A DNA stretch of 64,000 nucleotides from Methylophilaceae bacterium (lineage in GTDB: Bacteria > Pseudomonadota > Gammaproteobacteria > Burkholderiales > Methylophilaceae). The position numbers and the translations under genes are program-made. Below are positions 56,056 to 64,000 of the stretch, one piece after another. Location of the stretch: positions 62,001 through 126,000 of the forward strand of contig CAJPFK010000003.1 in NCBI GenBank assembly GCA_905339275.1. Direction: 5' to 3'. Every line of letters begins with the position of its first letter. The first letter of the stretch is position 1. The notes beneath the pieces were generated by a model. That model was not told the origin of the DNA, did not search any database, and saw only the letters and a list, made by a program, of their open reading frames with translations.

Positions 56056-56889
56056 TCAGAACTGCCAGACCAGCAACGCCTGCGGCAGGCTTTCCTTCAA
56101 ACCCTCGATACCGAACTTGTTGTGCCAGTATTGATACTCCAGGCCCAGATAGACCTTGTCGCCGGCATTGAAATGGTGGCCTACATCCCACCTTAGCTGC
56201 GGTTGTGCGAGTATCTGACGCCCGCAATCGCCATGTTTGCCGATGAAGTCGGCAAAGCCTTCAAAACTGAATTTCGCTCTACCAATGCTGAATGGCAGTT
56301 TCCAGGCTGGCGTGAGTTGATAGGTCTCCGCATGGCAGCCATTGTCACGGCCATCGAACCGGCCGCGGTCGACATAGGCCAGGACATCCAGATTAAAGAA
56401 ACTGAAAGCAGGAAGATTGAAGTCGATGGTCACGCCCGCAAGTAAAACTCGCGGGTTCACACCATAATCCGGGTAGGATTTATAGCCGTAATTCAGCCCG
56501 GCCGTCAGGTTGATATCCCGAACCCATCGGCTGGAAAATGGGATACCCATCAATCGGCTCAGGCTCAGACTGCCGTAGCCTTCTGCATAGGCTTCGGTCG
56601 CATGCTGATCGCGGCCATTCGATTGCAGCGCATCCACAAAGAAGAAATATCGCCCACTCTTATAACCCGCGGCCTGCTGCAAGGTGATGATGCCCTTGGA
56701 GACATCGTCCGGATTAAACGGCTCCCGGTACGCATTGCCATACAACCATTGCACTTCAGTCGTGCGCCACTCTGCTGCAAACGCCTGCTGGCCAAGTAAA
56801 AGTAGCACCAGCGTCATAGCCGACATGACGCCGAGTTTTGGGCCGAATTTTGACGTGTGCCCAGCCGATGTATCGCTCTGCTTCTGCAT
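56056..56889 (-). CDS. Tsx/OmpK-like outer-membrane channel protein
   Basis: The product, started at ATG 56887-56889 (277 aa, GGACAGG upstream), has a membrane-export signal (SAMTLVLLLLGQQAFA, cleaved before AEW). The barrel starts TTEVQWLYGNAYREPFNP and ends with an aromatic C-terminus (ALLVWQF), as needed for outer-membrane insertion. The opening 'W....VQWLYG..F' and the SLSRL..IPFS region resemble the nucleoside-specific Tsx/OmpK family. A cysteine pair (DNGCHAET and HGDCGRQ) might form a disulfide. Upstream in-frame ATG 56928 and TTG 56946 are possible but give an odd N-terminus. Substrate unknown. Confidence 0.75.
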   Translation of the reverse strand: MQKQSDTSAGHTSKFGPKLGVMSAMTLVLLLLGQQAFAAEWRTTEVQWLYGNAYREPFNPDDVSKGIITLQQAAGYKSGRYFFFVDALQSNGRDQHATEAYAEGYGSLSLSRLMGIPFSSRWVRDINLTAGLNYGYKSYPDYGVNPRVLLAGVTIDFNLPAFSFFNLDVLAYVDRGRFDGRDNGCHAETYQLTPAWKLPFSIGRAKFSFEGFADFIGKHGDCGRQILAQPQLRWDVGHHFNAGDKVYLGLEYQYWHNKFGIEGLKESLPQALLVWQF

Positions 56890-57094
56890 GACGGAATGTG
56901 CCTGTCCTTGAATGACCGAATAGCCCATCTTAAACAGGCCGCGCAATCCTCAATTCAGGGAACTGGACCAGTTATGAGTTTTTTATCAACTATTTAGATT
57001 GAATAAAAGTGGTGAAGAATGGAGGCGTATTAAAGGTTTTTCAGTGAATCTGCCGATAAAAGAAGCATGCAACATTACTCATGGGAGAATGAAA

Positions 57095-57277
57095 ATGCAG
57101 ACACATCATCAAGCTGAAATCACCAGAATCGATCTGGACTTTGAAACCATCCCCGGCTGGAAGGCAACCCAGCAGATGTGGGACGATATCGCCGGCGATG
57201 AACTGGAGGTTTCAAGCAGTTACAATGCCGTTGCCGAATGCGTTGCGCATATTCTTGAAAAAGACTATTTCGATTGA
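57095..57277 (+). CDS. Hypothetical 60-aa acidic protein
   Basis: The ATG at 57095 has GGGAG at 57083-57087, a good spacing, giving MQTHHQAEITRIDLDFETIPGW. The product is acidic, without signal or membrane segment, and ends HILEKDYFD. An upstream extension to a TTG at 56999 is less convincing. A terminator-like hairpin follows at 57337-57362, which supports a real, monocistronic small gene. I do not recognise the family. Confidence 0.55.
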   Translation: MQTHHQAEITRIDLDFETIPGWKATQQMWDDIAGDELEVSSSYNAVAECVAHILEKDYFD

Positions 57278-57336
57278 TCCAGGCTGTACAACGCAGCAAC
57301 CAGGCTAGCCGCAAACCATTCTGAAGTTTTGTCCGG

Positions 57337-57362
57337 GCCTGCCGGAACGCAGGCTTTGTTTT
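57337..57362 (+). terminator. Terminator after the 60-aa gene
   Basis: GCCTGC (57337-57342) pairs with GCAGGC (57349-57354) around CGGAAC, followed by TTTGTTTT. The 6-bp stem is short but GC-rich. Confidence 0.6.
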
Positions 57363-57407
57363 ACCTGCAAGGTTGCCACGCCACATCTCTCCATCTCACA
57401 TAATTAA

Positions 57408-57428
57408 AATTTCAGGAATTCTGAAATT
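57408..57428. promoter_or_regulatory. Operator-like palindrome upstream of the zinc ADH
   Basis: AATTTCAG (57408-57415) and CTGAAATT (57421-57428) are perfect inverted arms around GAATT, 92 bp before the dehydrogenase start. The regulator is unknown. Confidence 0.55.
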
Positions 57429-57519
57429 ACTATTTTTCCATTTATTGGATTAATGATGCGTAGCACAATATGAACCATCGTTTTATCCAGTTCCGATCCA
57501 TATTGTAGAGGGGTATTGT

Positions 57520-58575
57520 ATGACCAAGGCCATCAGCTATGCTGCGCATGACCCGAAAAAACCACTGGCGCCTTTCAGTTTCGAGCGCCGGGATGTCGGC
57601 GCCGGTGATGTTGCGATCGAGATTCTATATTGCGGCGTTTGCCATTCCGATCTGCATCAGGCACGCGATGAATGGGGCAATTCCACGTTTCCGCTGGTGC
57701 CCGGGCACGAGATCGTCGGGCGCGTCACCCAGGTCGGCAATGCCGTGACAAAATTCAAGGTGGGCGACCTGGCCGGCGTCGGCTGCATGGTGGATGCCTG
57801 CGGCACCTGCCCCGACTGCAACCAGGGGCTGGAACAATATTGCAACCATACCGTCTTCACCTACAACAGCCTGGACAAGCATACGGGGAATCCTACCTAT
57901 GGCGGTTATTCCAACCTGATCGTCGTCGATCAGCGCTTCACGCTGAAAATACCGGAAAATCTTGAACTGGCGGCTGTCGCGCCGCTGCTGTGCGCCGGTA
58001 TTACGACCTATTCGCCGCTGCGCCACTGGAAAATCGGCAAGGGGCATAAAGTCGGCGTGGTCGGCCTTGGCGGGCTGGGCCACATGGCGATCAAGTTTTC
58101 GCATGCCTTCGGCGCGCATACGGTGCTGTTCACAACCTCGCCCGGCAAGGCAGAAGATGCCAGAAGATTAGGCGCAGATGAAGTGGTCATCTCGAAAAAC
58201 CCGGAGGAATTGCAGGCACACCTGCAAAGCTTCGATTTCATCCTGAACACGGTCGCCGCACCGCACAATCTGGACCAGTTCATGCCATTGCTCAAACGCG
58301 ATGGCACCATGTGCCTGGTCGGCGTACCCGATAGCCCCCACCCGTCGCCGAGTATCGCCAATCTCATCTTCAAGCGCAGGTCTCTGGCCGGTTCGCTGAT
58401 CGGCGGCATCAGGGAAACCCAGGAGATGCTGGATTTTTGTGCGGAACACAATATCACTTCCGATATCGAGTTGATCCCGATTCAGGAAATCAACCGCGCT
58501 TTCGAGCGCATGCTCAGGAGCGATGTGAAATATCGATTCGTCATCGACATCGCCAGCCTGAAACAGGCTGCCTGA
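57520..58575 (+). CDS. Zinc-dependent NADP(H) alcohol/aldehyde dehydrogenase (YahK/CAD-like)
   Basis: The 351-aa enzyme is a medium-chain dehydrogenase. Catalytic zinc ligands are Cys41 (CGVCHSDLH) and His63 (PGHE), with a third further on; structural zinc cysteines are C94, C97, C100 and C108 (DACGTCPDCNQGLEQYC). The cofactor motif GLGGLGHMAIKF lies near residue 184. The sequence resembles broad-substrate aldehyde reductases such as YahK/Ahr and the cinnamyl-alcohol dehydrogenase group. A GAGGGG ribosome-binding site precedes the ATG. It appears monocistronic, with an operator-like palindrome upstream and a terminator after it. Confidence 0.9.
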   Translation: MTKAISYAAHDPKKPLAPFSFERRDVGAGDVAIEILYCGVCHSDLHQARDEWGNSTFPLVPGHEIVGRVTQVGNAVTKFKVGDLAGVGCMVDACGTCPDCNQGLEQYCNHTVFTYNSLDKHTGNPTYGGYSNLIVVDQRFTLKIPENLELAAVAPLLCAGITTYSPLRHWKIGKGHKVGVVGLGGLGHMAIKFSHAFGAHTVLFTTSPGKAEDARRLGADEVVISKNPEELQAHLQSFDFILNTVAAPHNLDQFMPLLKRDGTMCLVGVPDSPHPSPSIANLIFKRRSLAGSLIGGIRETQEMLDFCAEHNITSDIELIPIQEINRAFERMLRSDVKYRFVIDIASLKQAA

Positions 58576-58591
58576 GCGGCAGACACCCGGC

Positions 58592-58617
58592 AAAAAGCCC
58601 GCTTACACGGGCTTTTT
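58592..58617 (+). terminator. Terminator after the zinc ADH gene
   Basis: AAAAAGCCCG (58592-58601) pairs with CGGGCTTTTT (58608-58617), a 10-bp stem with a 6-nt loop and T-run. Confidence 0.92.
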
Positions 58618-58660
58618 CATGTTGTCATTGCAGACGCAGGGAATGCTGGCGGCCTCAGTA

Positions 58661-59053
58661 TCAGCGCGGGTCGAACTTCAGCGCAGCCGAATTGATGCAA
58701 TAGCGCAGGCCGGTCGGCGGCGGCCCATCGGGAAACACGTGGCCCAGATGCGCATCGCAGATATTGCACAGCACTTCGGTGCGTATCATGCCGTGGGAAA
58801 TGTCCCGTTTCTCGCGCACGTTATCGGGGTCGAGCGGCTTGAAATAGCTGGGCCAGCCGCAGCCTGCATCGAATTTGGTCTCGGATTCGAACAGCGGCGT
58901 GCCGCAACAGACACAGGTGTAGATGCCCGGCGCGGAATGGTAGGTGTATTCCCCGCTGCCGGCGCGCTCGGTGGCGGCGCGGCGCGTCACTTCGTATTGC
59001 ATGGGGCTCAGTTGCTGACGCCATTCGGCGTCCGTTTTGGTTATCCTTGCCAT
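58661..59053 (-). CDS. msrB: Peptide-methionine (R)-S-oxide reductase MsrB
   Basis: MsrB repairs the R-epimer of methionine sulfoxide in proteins. The 130-aa protein starts at ATG 59051-59053, with GAGGAAG upstream. Two zinc-binding pairs (CVCC at 47-50, and CNIC at 96-99) and the catalytic cysteine (Cys119, [12 protein letters not shown]) are intact. The core [11 protein letters not shown] and [10 protein letters not shown] are classic. A Cys63-region resolving cysteine (DAGCGWPS) is present. It lies 67 bp downstream of lspA on the same strand, where ispH is more usual. Confidence 0.96.
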   Translation of the reverse strand: MARITKTDAEWRQQLSPMQYEVTRRAATERAGSGEYTYHSAPGIYTCVCCGTPLFESETKFDAGCGWPSYFKPLDPDNVREKRDISHGMIRTEVLCNICDAHLGHVFPDGPPPTGLRYCINSAALKFDPR

Positions 59054-59120
59054 TTCTTCCTCCATTACGCACTCTACCGGTGCTATTTCTCACACACCCA
59101 CAGCCGTCTATTGCCTGCTG

Positions 59121-59588
59121 CTACGGCGCGGGCTTCCTGAAACTGTCGATCAATAACAATACCACACCGCAGGTAATGGCAGAATCGGCAACATTGAATG
59201 CAGGCCAATACCAGGTCTGGTAATGAAAAAACAGAAAATCGACCACGTAACCCAGCGTCAGCCGGTCATACAAATTACCTAACGCGCCGCCCAACACCAG
59301 GGCCAGGGCAAAACAGAAAAGCCGTCTTGTTCCGTGTTTACGCAAGAGGTAGACAATCACAACGGAAGCGATAATGGCGATGGCGCTGAAGAAGACACGC
59401 TGCCAGCCGCCGGCACCGGCCAGAAAGCTGAAAGCGGCGCCTTCGTTGTGATAACGCACCAGGTCAAAAAACGTTGTCACCGGCACATGCTCGCCAAGCG
59501 CAAAATATTGCAGCACAAGATGCTTGGTGTATAAATCCAGCACGATCACAACCGCACTGAGCGCCAGCCACCCGGGCATGCCGATCAT
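59121..59588 (-). CDS. lspA: Lipoprotein signal peptidase
   Basis: LspA cleaves the signal peptide of lipid-modified prolipoproteins in the inner membrane. The ATG overlaps the ileS stop as TGATG (59588), giving a 155-aa protein that starts [16 protein letters not shown]. It has four transmembrane helices, the catalytic aspartates in GNLYDRL and FNVADSAIT, and the conserved YHNEGAAFSFL. Several lipoproteins in this window (LptE, the M48 protease, the GDSL enzyme) are its likely substrates. Confidence 0.95.
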   Translation of the reverse strand: MIGMPGWLALSAVVIVLDLYTKHLVLQYFALGEHVPVTTFFDLVRYHNEGAAFSFLAGAGGWQRVFFSAIAIIASVVIVYLLRKHGTRRLFCFALALVLGGALGNLYDRLTLGYVVDFLFFHYQTWYWPAFNVADSAITCGVVLLLIDSFRKPAP

Positions 59589-62407
59589 CAGGCAAACCGG
59601 CGCGGTTCGCCAGCCTCGAACAGGTTGCTGACGCAACGGCCGCAAATATGCGGATGCGCAGGATTTGCGCCGACGTCGGCCCGGTAATGCCAGCAACGGT
59701 CGCATTTGGCATGCGCGCTGGGAGAAACCGTAATGGTGACCGGCGCGGCATTCGAACCCCGCTCATAAACGCTGGCTCTCGATGTAATCAGTACAAAGCG
59801 CAAGTCATCGGCCATGCTGCTGAGCACGCGATAGGTCTCGCCTTCTGCATGGATATCGAGCTCGGATTGCAGTGAAGAGCCAACCAGCCCCTGGGCGCGT
59901 TTGTCCTCAATGGCCTTGTTCGACAAGGCACGCACCTCGATCAGGGTTTCCCAATCCTTGATGCGCTCTGCGCTCAAGCCATGCGCCGGCAAGTCGTACC
60001 AGCAATCTTCGAAGACGGTTTGCGCATTCGCGGGCGATAAGGTCTGCCAGATCTCATCCGCGGTGAAACTGAGGACAGGCGCCATCAATCGCATGAGCGC
60101 ATGGGTGATGTGATGCAGGGCGCTCTGCGCGGCGCGGCGTGCATGCGAAGTTTCGCCCGTCGTGTACAGCCTGTCCTTGAGGATATCCAGATAGAAGCCA
60201 CCCAGGTCTTCGGAACAGAAACCAACAAATTTCTGCATCGCCAGGTGGAATTCATAATGGTCGTAATCCGCAAGTATCCTGTTCTGCAAATCCTGCGTCA
60301 GCACCAGCGCATAACGGTCGATTTCCAGCCACTGCTCGACCGGCAGTAAATCCTTGCTCGCATCGAAATCCGCCAGGTTCGCCAGAAGGAAGCGCAGGGT
60401 ATTGCGGATACGGCGATAGCCTTCGGCCACGCGCTTGAGAATTTCATCCGATATCGTCAACTCACCCGAATAATCGGTTGAAGCCACCCACAGGCGCAGG
60501 ATGTCGGCACCGTAGGTATCCATGACCTTCTGCGGCGCAACCACATTGCCCTTGGATTTACTCATCTTGTGGCCGGAACCATCAACGACGAAACCGTGCG
60601 TCAGCAGTGCGTCATACGGTGCGCGGCCATCGATGGCGCAGCCGGTCAACAGGCTGGACTGGAACCAGCCTCTATGCTGGTCGGAGCCTTCCAGGTAAAG
60701 ATCGGCCGGATGCTTCAATTCCTCGCGACGCTTGAGCACGGCAGCATGCGTCGCGCCGGAATCGAACCAGACATCCAGCGTATCGGTGACTTTCTTGTAT
60801 TGCGCGGCATTTTCCGGTGCATGCACGGCCAGGAAAGCGTCGCCATCCAGCGAGAACCACGCCTCGATGCCCTGCTGTTCCACCTGTTGCGCAACCTTTT
60901 CCAGCAGCGCCTGCGTTTGGGGATGCGGTTCGCCAGTCTCCCGATGCACGAACAGCGGCATGGGGACGCCCCAGTTGCGCTGGCGCGAAACGCACCAGTC
61001 GGGGCGGTTGCGGATCATGGCTTCCAGGCGGGCGCGGCCCCAGCTCGGGAAGAACTGCGTATCATCCACCGCCTTGTTGGCATGCTCGCGCAGGCTTACG
61101 CCGGCAGCATCCCGTGCGTTCATGCCGATAAACCACTGATGGGTCGCCAACTGCATCAGCGGCGTCTTGTGGCGCCAGCAATGCGGGAAACTGTGATTGA
61201 GGCGGGCGCTGGCAAACAGCACGCCGTTGTCCTGCAACGCGCCCAGGATCACTTTGTTGGCTTCCTGACGGTCAAGCCCGCGAATCCCGGCCAGCTCGAC
61301 CAGTTCGCTATTGAAGAACTTGCCGTCGCCGCCGATCAGCACGCGCGGCTTTTCCTCGGGATAGTTGGCACGCATCGCCAGCCAGTCGTCGTTACCATGT
61401 GCAGCGGCGGTATGGACAAGGCCGGTACCGGCATCAGTCGTTACGTGATCGCCGGTGATGACAGGGACCTGGCGCTGATCGAACGGGTGTTTCAGCAACA
61501 ACCCCTTCAGCGCTGCGCCCTTGCAGGAAGCAAGCGTCCTGGTGTCTTCTTCGCCATAGCGCTTGAGGGTCGCTTCTGCCAGCGCATGCACCAGCACGAG
61601 GAAGCCCTTGCTGGTCTGTATCAGGTCATAGTCGAATTCAGGATGCACGCTGACCGCCTGGTTGGCCGGCAATGTCCAGGGGGTCGTCGTCCAGATCACG
61701 GCATAGGCGTCACCGCTGACATCAACGCCAAAGGCCTTGCCCAAGGCAGTGCTATCGGCAAACCTGAAACCCACATCGATGGCAGGCGAATTGACATCCT
61801 CGTATTCGACCTCCGCTTCCGCCAGCGCCGAGCCGCAATCCACGCACCAGTGCACCGGCTTGGAGCCCTGGTACAGGTAGCCGTTTCTGTAGATATCGCC
61901 GAGCGCACGCATGATATCGGCTTCGGTCTTGTAATCCATTGTCAGGTAGGGGTTGTCCCAATCGCCCAGTACGCCCAGGCGGATGAAATCCTTCTTCTGC
62001 TTTTCCACCTGCTCGGCGGCGTAAGCACGGCACAACTCACGGAACTTCGCCGGGTCGATGTTCTTGCCATGGTTTTTTTCCACCACCAGTTCGATCGGCA
62101 GGCCGTGGCAATCCCAGCCCGGCACATAGGGCGCGTCAAAACCCGACAGGGTCTTGGCCTTGATGATGATGTCCTTGAGTATCTTGTTCACCGCATGGCC
62201 GATGTGAATGTCGCCGTTTGCGTACGGCGGGCCGTCATGCAGGACAAATTTCGGGGCGCCTTTGCGCGCCTCGCGGATACGCTGATAAAGCTTCTTCTGC
62301 TGCCACTGTTCCAGCCATTGCGGCTCGCGCTTGGCCAAGTCGCCGCGCATGGGAAAAGCGGTTTCGGGAAGATTCAGTTTGTATTTGGTGTTTTTATCGT
62401 CGGTCAT
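59588..62407 (-). CDS. ileS: Isoleucyl-tRNA synthetase
   Basis: IleRS charges tRNA-Ile. The 939-aa class Ia enzyme has the HIGH motif (residues 68-71, [11 protein letters not shown]) and the editing domain with [22 protein letters not shown] lies near residue 612, and the C-terminal zinc finger reads CDRCWHYR then CGRC. This is the bacterial, mupirocin-sensitive type of organisation, judged from length and zinc finger only. It is coupled to ribF (4-bp overlap) and to lspA (1-bp overlap). Confidence 0.97.
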   Translation of the reverse strand: MTDDKNTKYKLNLPETAFPMRGDLAKREPQWLEQWQQKKLYQRIREARKGAPKFVLHDGPPYANGDIHIGHAVNKILKDIIIKAKTLSGFDAPYVPGWDCHGLPIELVVEKNHGKNIDPAKFRELCRAYAAEQVEKQKKDFIRLGVLGDWDNPYLTMDYKTEADIMRALGDIYRNGYLYQGSKPVHWCVDCGSALAEAEVEYEDVNSPAIDVGFRFADSTALGKAFGVDVSGDAYAVIWTTTPWTLPANQAVSVHPEFDYDLIQTSKGFLVLVHALAEATLKRYGEEDTRTLASCKGAALKGLLLKHPFDQRQVPVITGDHVTTDAGTGLVHTAAAHGNDDWLAMRANYPEEKPRVLIGGDGKFFNSELVELAGIRGLDRQEANKVILGALQDNGVLFASARLNHSFPHCWRHKTPLMQLATHQWFIGMNARDAAGVSLREHANKAVDDTQFFPSWGRARLEAMIRNRPDWCVSRQRNWGVPMPLFVHRETGEPHPQTQALLEKVAQQVEQQGIEAWFSLDGDAFLAVHAPENAAQYKKVTDTLDVWFDSGATHAAVLKRREELKHPADLYLEGSDQHRGWFQSSLLTGCAIDGRAPYDALLTHGFVVDGSGHKMSKSKGNVVAPQKVMDTYGADILRLWVASTDYSGELTISDEILKRVAEGYRRIRNTLRFLLANLADFDASKDLLPVEQWLEIDRYALVLTQDLQNRILADYDHYEFHLAMQKFVGFCSEDLGGFYLDILKDRLYTTGETSHARRAAQSALHHITHALMRLMAPVLSFTADEIWQTLSPANAQTVFEDCWYDLPAHGLSAERIKDWETLIEVRALSNKAIEDKRAQGLVGSSLQSELDIHAEGETYRVLSSMADDLRFVLITSRASVYERGSNAAPVTITVSPSAHAKCDRCWHYRADVGANPAHPHICGRCVSNLFEAGEPRRFA

Positions 62408-63321
62408 GTGTCGAGCTTAAAGTATCGTCGTGCCTGTTGGGCATCGCTGGCTATCCAGGTTTTCAGGGTTTCGATATCGGCAAATTTCATTTCGTCGCGA
62501 ATCTTGTGCATAAAGTGCACGCGCACGTGTTTGCCATAAATATCCTGTTTAAAATCAAACAGGTGCACTTCCAAAGTCAGCTTGCCGCCTTGCTTGACGG
62601 TAGGACGCACACCGAGGCTGGCAACACCGGGCAGATATGATTCTGCCAAACCTTTCAATTTTACCGCATACACCCCGAAAAGCGGCGGCCTATCGTGCAA
62701 CATATGAATATTCGCAGTCGGGTAGCCCCAGGTACGGCCAACCTTATCGCCATGCACCACCTTGCCGCTGATACTATACGAGCGCCCCAGCAATTGGGCG
62801 GCCCTTGCCAGATCACCCCTTGCCAGGGCATCACGTACTGCCGTGCTGGAAACACGATGCCCGTCGAACACGACATCCGGCAGGCTGATGATCTCGAATC
62901 CTGCACTGACGAAATCCGCAAGCGTGCCCTGGCGCTTGGCGCCGAAACGAAAATCCTCGCCGACCAGCACGGCTTTTACGTTCATTGCCTGCCGCAGGAT
63001 CTGATGCATGAAATCTTCGGCGGTAACCTGTGCAAAACGCTGGTTGAAATGACAAACATAGGCATATTCCACACCGGTTTCGGCAAAAAACTCCAGTTTC
63101 TCACGCAGGGAAGTCAATCGAGAGGGGGCATTATCCGGCGCAAAGAATTCCCTTGGATGCGGCTCGAAGGTCATGACGGCAGATTTCAGCCCGCGCGCTT
63201 GCGCGGCCTCTGTCAATTTATGCAACAAGGCCTGATGACCGAGATGCATGCCATCGAAATTGCCGATCGCAAGCGCCAGAGGGCAACCATCGGCCTGGTG
63301 AAAGTGGCGGAATATACGCAT
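62404..63321 (-). CDS. ribF: Bifunctional riboflavin kinase / FAD synthetase
   Basis: RibF phosphorylates riboflavin to FMN and adenylylates it to FAD. The 305-aa protein has an N-terminal adenylyltransferase domain with [17 protein letters not shown] (about residues 15-31) and the conserved [10 protein letters not shown]. The C-terminal flavokinase domain has [13 protein letters not shown] and [13 protein letters not shown]. The start lies 1 bp after the murJ stop. The order murJ-ribF-ileS-lspA is a common proteobacterial arrangement. Confidence 0.96.
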   Translation of the reverse strand: MRIFRHFHQADGCPLALAIGNFDGMHLGHQALLHKLTEAAQARGLKSAVMTFEPHPREFFAPDNAPSRLTSLREKLEFFAETGVEYAYVCHFNQRFAQVTAEDFMHQILRQAMNVKAVLVGEDFRFGAKRQGTLADFVSAGFEIISLPDVVFDGHRVSSTAVRDALARGDLARAAQLLGRSYSISGKVVHGDKVGRTWGYPTANIHMLHDRPPLFGVYAVKLKGLAESYLPGVASLGVRPTVKQGGKLTLEVHLFDFKQDIYGKHVRVHFMHKIRDEMKFADIETLKTWIASDAQQARRYFKLDT

Positions 63322-63322
63322 G

Positions 63323-64000
63323 TCAAATCTGTGTACGACGCATGAAATCTTTAATACGAATGCCCATCAGCCACAAGCTGCTGAAATAGACGGCAGAACC
63401 AAGCAGGACCAATCCAAGCAGATGCGTGAACTTGTTCATCACCGCATAATTCAACCAGGCCGAATGCGCACCGGTAGCAGAATAAAGCGCAATGGCCATC
63501 ACCAGCAAGGCGATGAGCAGCTTACCCATGAATAGCAGCCAGCCGGCTTGCGGCTTGTACACATCCGCCTTGCGCAGATGGTAATAAAGCAGGCCGGCGT
63601 TGATACAGGCGCCCAAACCGATCGCCAGTGCCAGGCCGGCATGCTTGAGATCGAGCCCGAAGACAAACAGCAGGTTCATGAACTGCGTGGCAACCAGCGT
63701 GAACAACGCAATTTTCACCGGCGTCTTGATGTTCTGGCGCGAGTAAAAAGCCGGGGCCAGCACCTTGACCAGAATCAGGCCGAGCAAGCCAAGGCTGTAA
63801 GCCATCAGCGCCTGACGCGTCATCCAGACATCATGGTCGGTGAAAGCACCGTAATGAAACAGGCTCGTAACCAGCGGAACCGACAGCACAGCCAGCGCCA
63901 CCGCAGCCGGCAACGCCAGAATGAAGGTCAGGCGCAAACCCCAGTCCAGAAGCTGCGAGTATTCGCCATCCGCCTTATCCGCGAACGACTTGGACAGGCT
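63323..64000 (-). CDS. murJ: Lipid II flippase MurJ, C-terminal part; cut by the window edge
   Basis: MurJ flips lipid II across the inner membrane for peptidoglycan synthesis. About 225 C-terminal codons are present and the frame continues past 64000 without a start; the visible residues include SLSKSFADKADGEYSQLLDW and then eight or so hydrophobic helices. Segments such as KVLAPAFYSRQNIKTPVKIAL are characteristic of the family (KxxxxxFYAxxDTKTPVxIA). The ATG-beginning subframe at 63937 is internal, not the true start. Confidence 0.93.
   Translation of the reverse strand, partial: SLSKSFADKADGEYSQLLDWGLRLTFILALPAAVALAVLSVPLVTSLFHYGAFTDHDVWMTRQALMAYSLGLLGLILVKVLAPAFYSRQNIKTPVKIALFTLVATQFMNLLFVFGLDLKHAGLALAIGLGACINAGLLYYHLRKADVYKPQAGWLLFMGKLLIALLVMAIALYSATGAHSAWLNYAVMNKFTHLLGLVLLGSAVYFSSLWLMGIRIKDFMRRTQI

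Noticed and set aside
60569-62539. Open frame of 656 codons opposite ileS
   Set aside because: Antisense shadow of a certain ileS gene; the translation has no domain signature.

Overview
The window is a stretch of bacterial chromosome that looks betaproteobacterial, most likely from the Nitrosomonadales (Gallionellaceae, Methylophilaceae or Sulfuricella-like). This is inferred from gene order and protein character: lptD-surA-pdxA-rsmA, leuS-lptE-holA-proA-nadD, a bioB/bioF-H-C-D run, murJ-ribF-ileS-lspA, and an AmgK/MurU peptidoglycan-recycling pair. Most of it is dense, moderately GC-rich housekeeping DNA with frequent 1-8 bp gene overlaps. I saw no rRNA, tRNA, CRISPR array or transposase gene.

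Layout. 0-2 kb (minus): end of pepP, murU, amgK. 2-8.5 kb (plus): LPS and outer-membrane assembly plus housekeeping (lptD, surA, pdxA, rsmA, adk). 8.5-9.4 kb: a secreted two-PepSY protein behind a pair of near-identical 18-bp palindromes. 9.6-17.3 kb (plus): leuS, lptE, holA, proA, nadD and an M48 metalloprotease lipoprotein. 17.3-22.3 kb (minus): biotin synthesis (bioD, bioC, bioH, bioF, bioB) and a small membrane protein. 22.4-23.6 kb (plus): comF, trmL. 23.7-26.6 kb (minus): gpsA, an SH3-like secreted protein, secB, grxC, a membrane-anchored rhodanese. 26.9-30.3 kb (plus): gpmI, an EnvC-like amidase activator, a GDSL lipoprotein esterase. 30.3-32.3 kb (minus): iron-type ADH homologue, YjbQ, XRE regulator.

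32.4-34.5 kb is an AT-rich accessory island. It holds three tightly packed genes (two prepilin-like proteins and a 66-aa membrane protein) bracketed by 28-bp inverted repeats that differ at one base. Related repeats recur in a second AT-rich island at 52.1-53.8 kb, next to a PD-(D/E)XK nuclease-like reading frame that lacks an ordinary start codon. Each island lies beside one of two catalase-peroxidase genes.

34.6-41.4 kb: an exported catalase-peroxidase, a divergent OxyR with both redox cysteines, a lipoprotein, and clpB with a good sigma-32-type promoter. 41.6-47.3 kb: a complete group-2 Mrp Na+/H+ antiporter operon (mrpA with fused B domain, then C, D, E, F, G). 47.3-52.1 kb (minus): a probable metal-uptake operon, with a DUF2946-like protein, a small regulator, a TonB-dependent receptor, a His/Cys-rich BNR-repeat protein and a thioredoxin-like protein. 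53.8-58.6 kb: a second, cytoplasmic katG, a Tsx/OmpK-like porin, a 60-aa ORF and a zinc alcohol/aldehyde dehydrogenase. 58.7-64 kb (minus): msrB, lspA, ileS, ribF and the C-terminal part of murJ.

Physiologically the set points to a Gram-negative cell well equipped for peroxide and thiol stress (two KatG, OxyR, MsrB, GrxC, ClpB), sodium/pH homeostasis (Mrp) and envelope biogenesis. The least explained parts are the repeat-flanked pilin cassette, the orphan nuclease-like frame, and the palindrome-controlled PepSY gene. All family calls come from reading the sequence; no database search was run.
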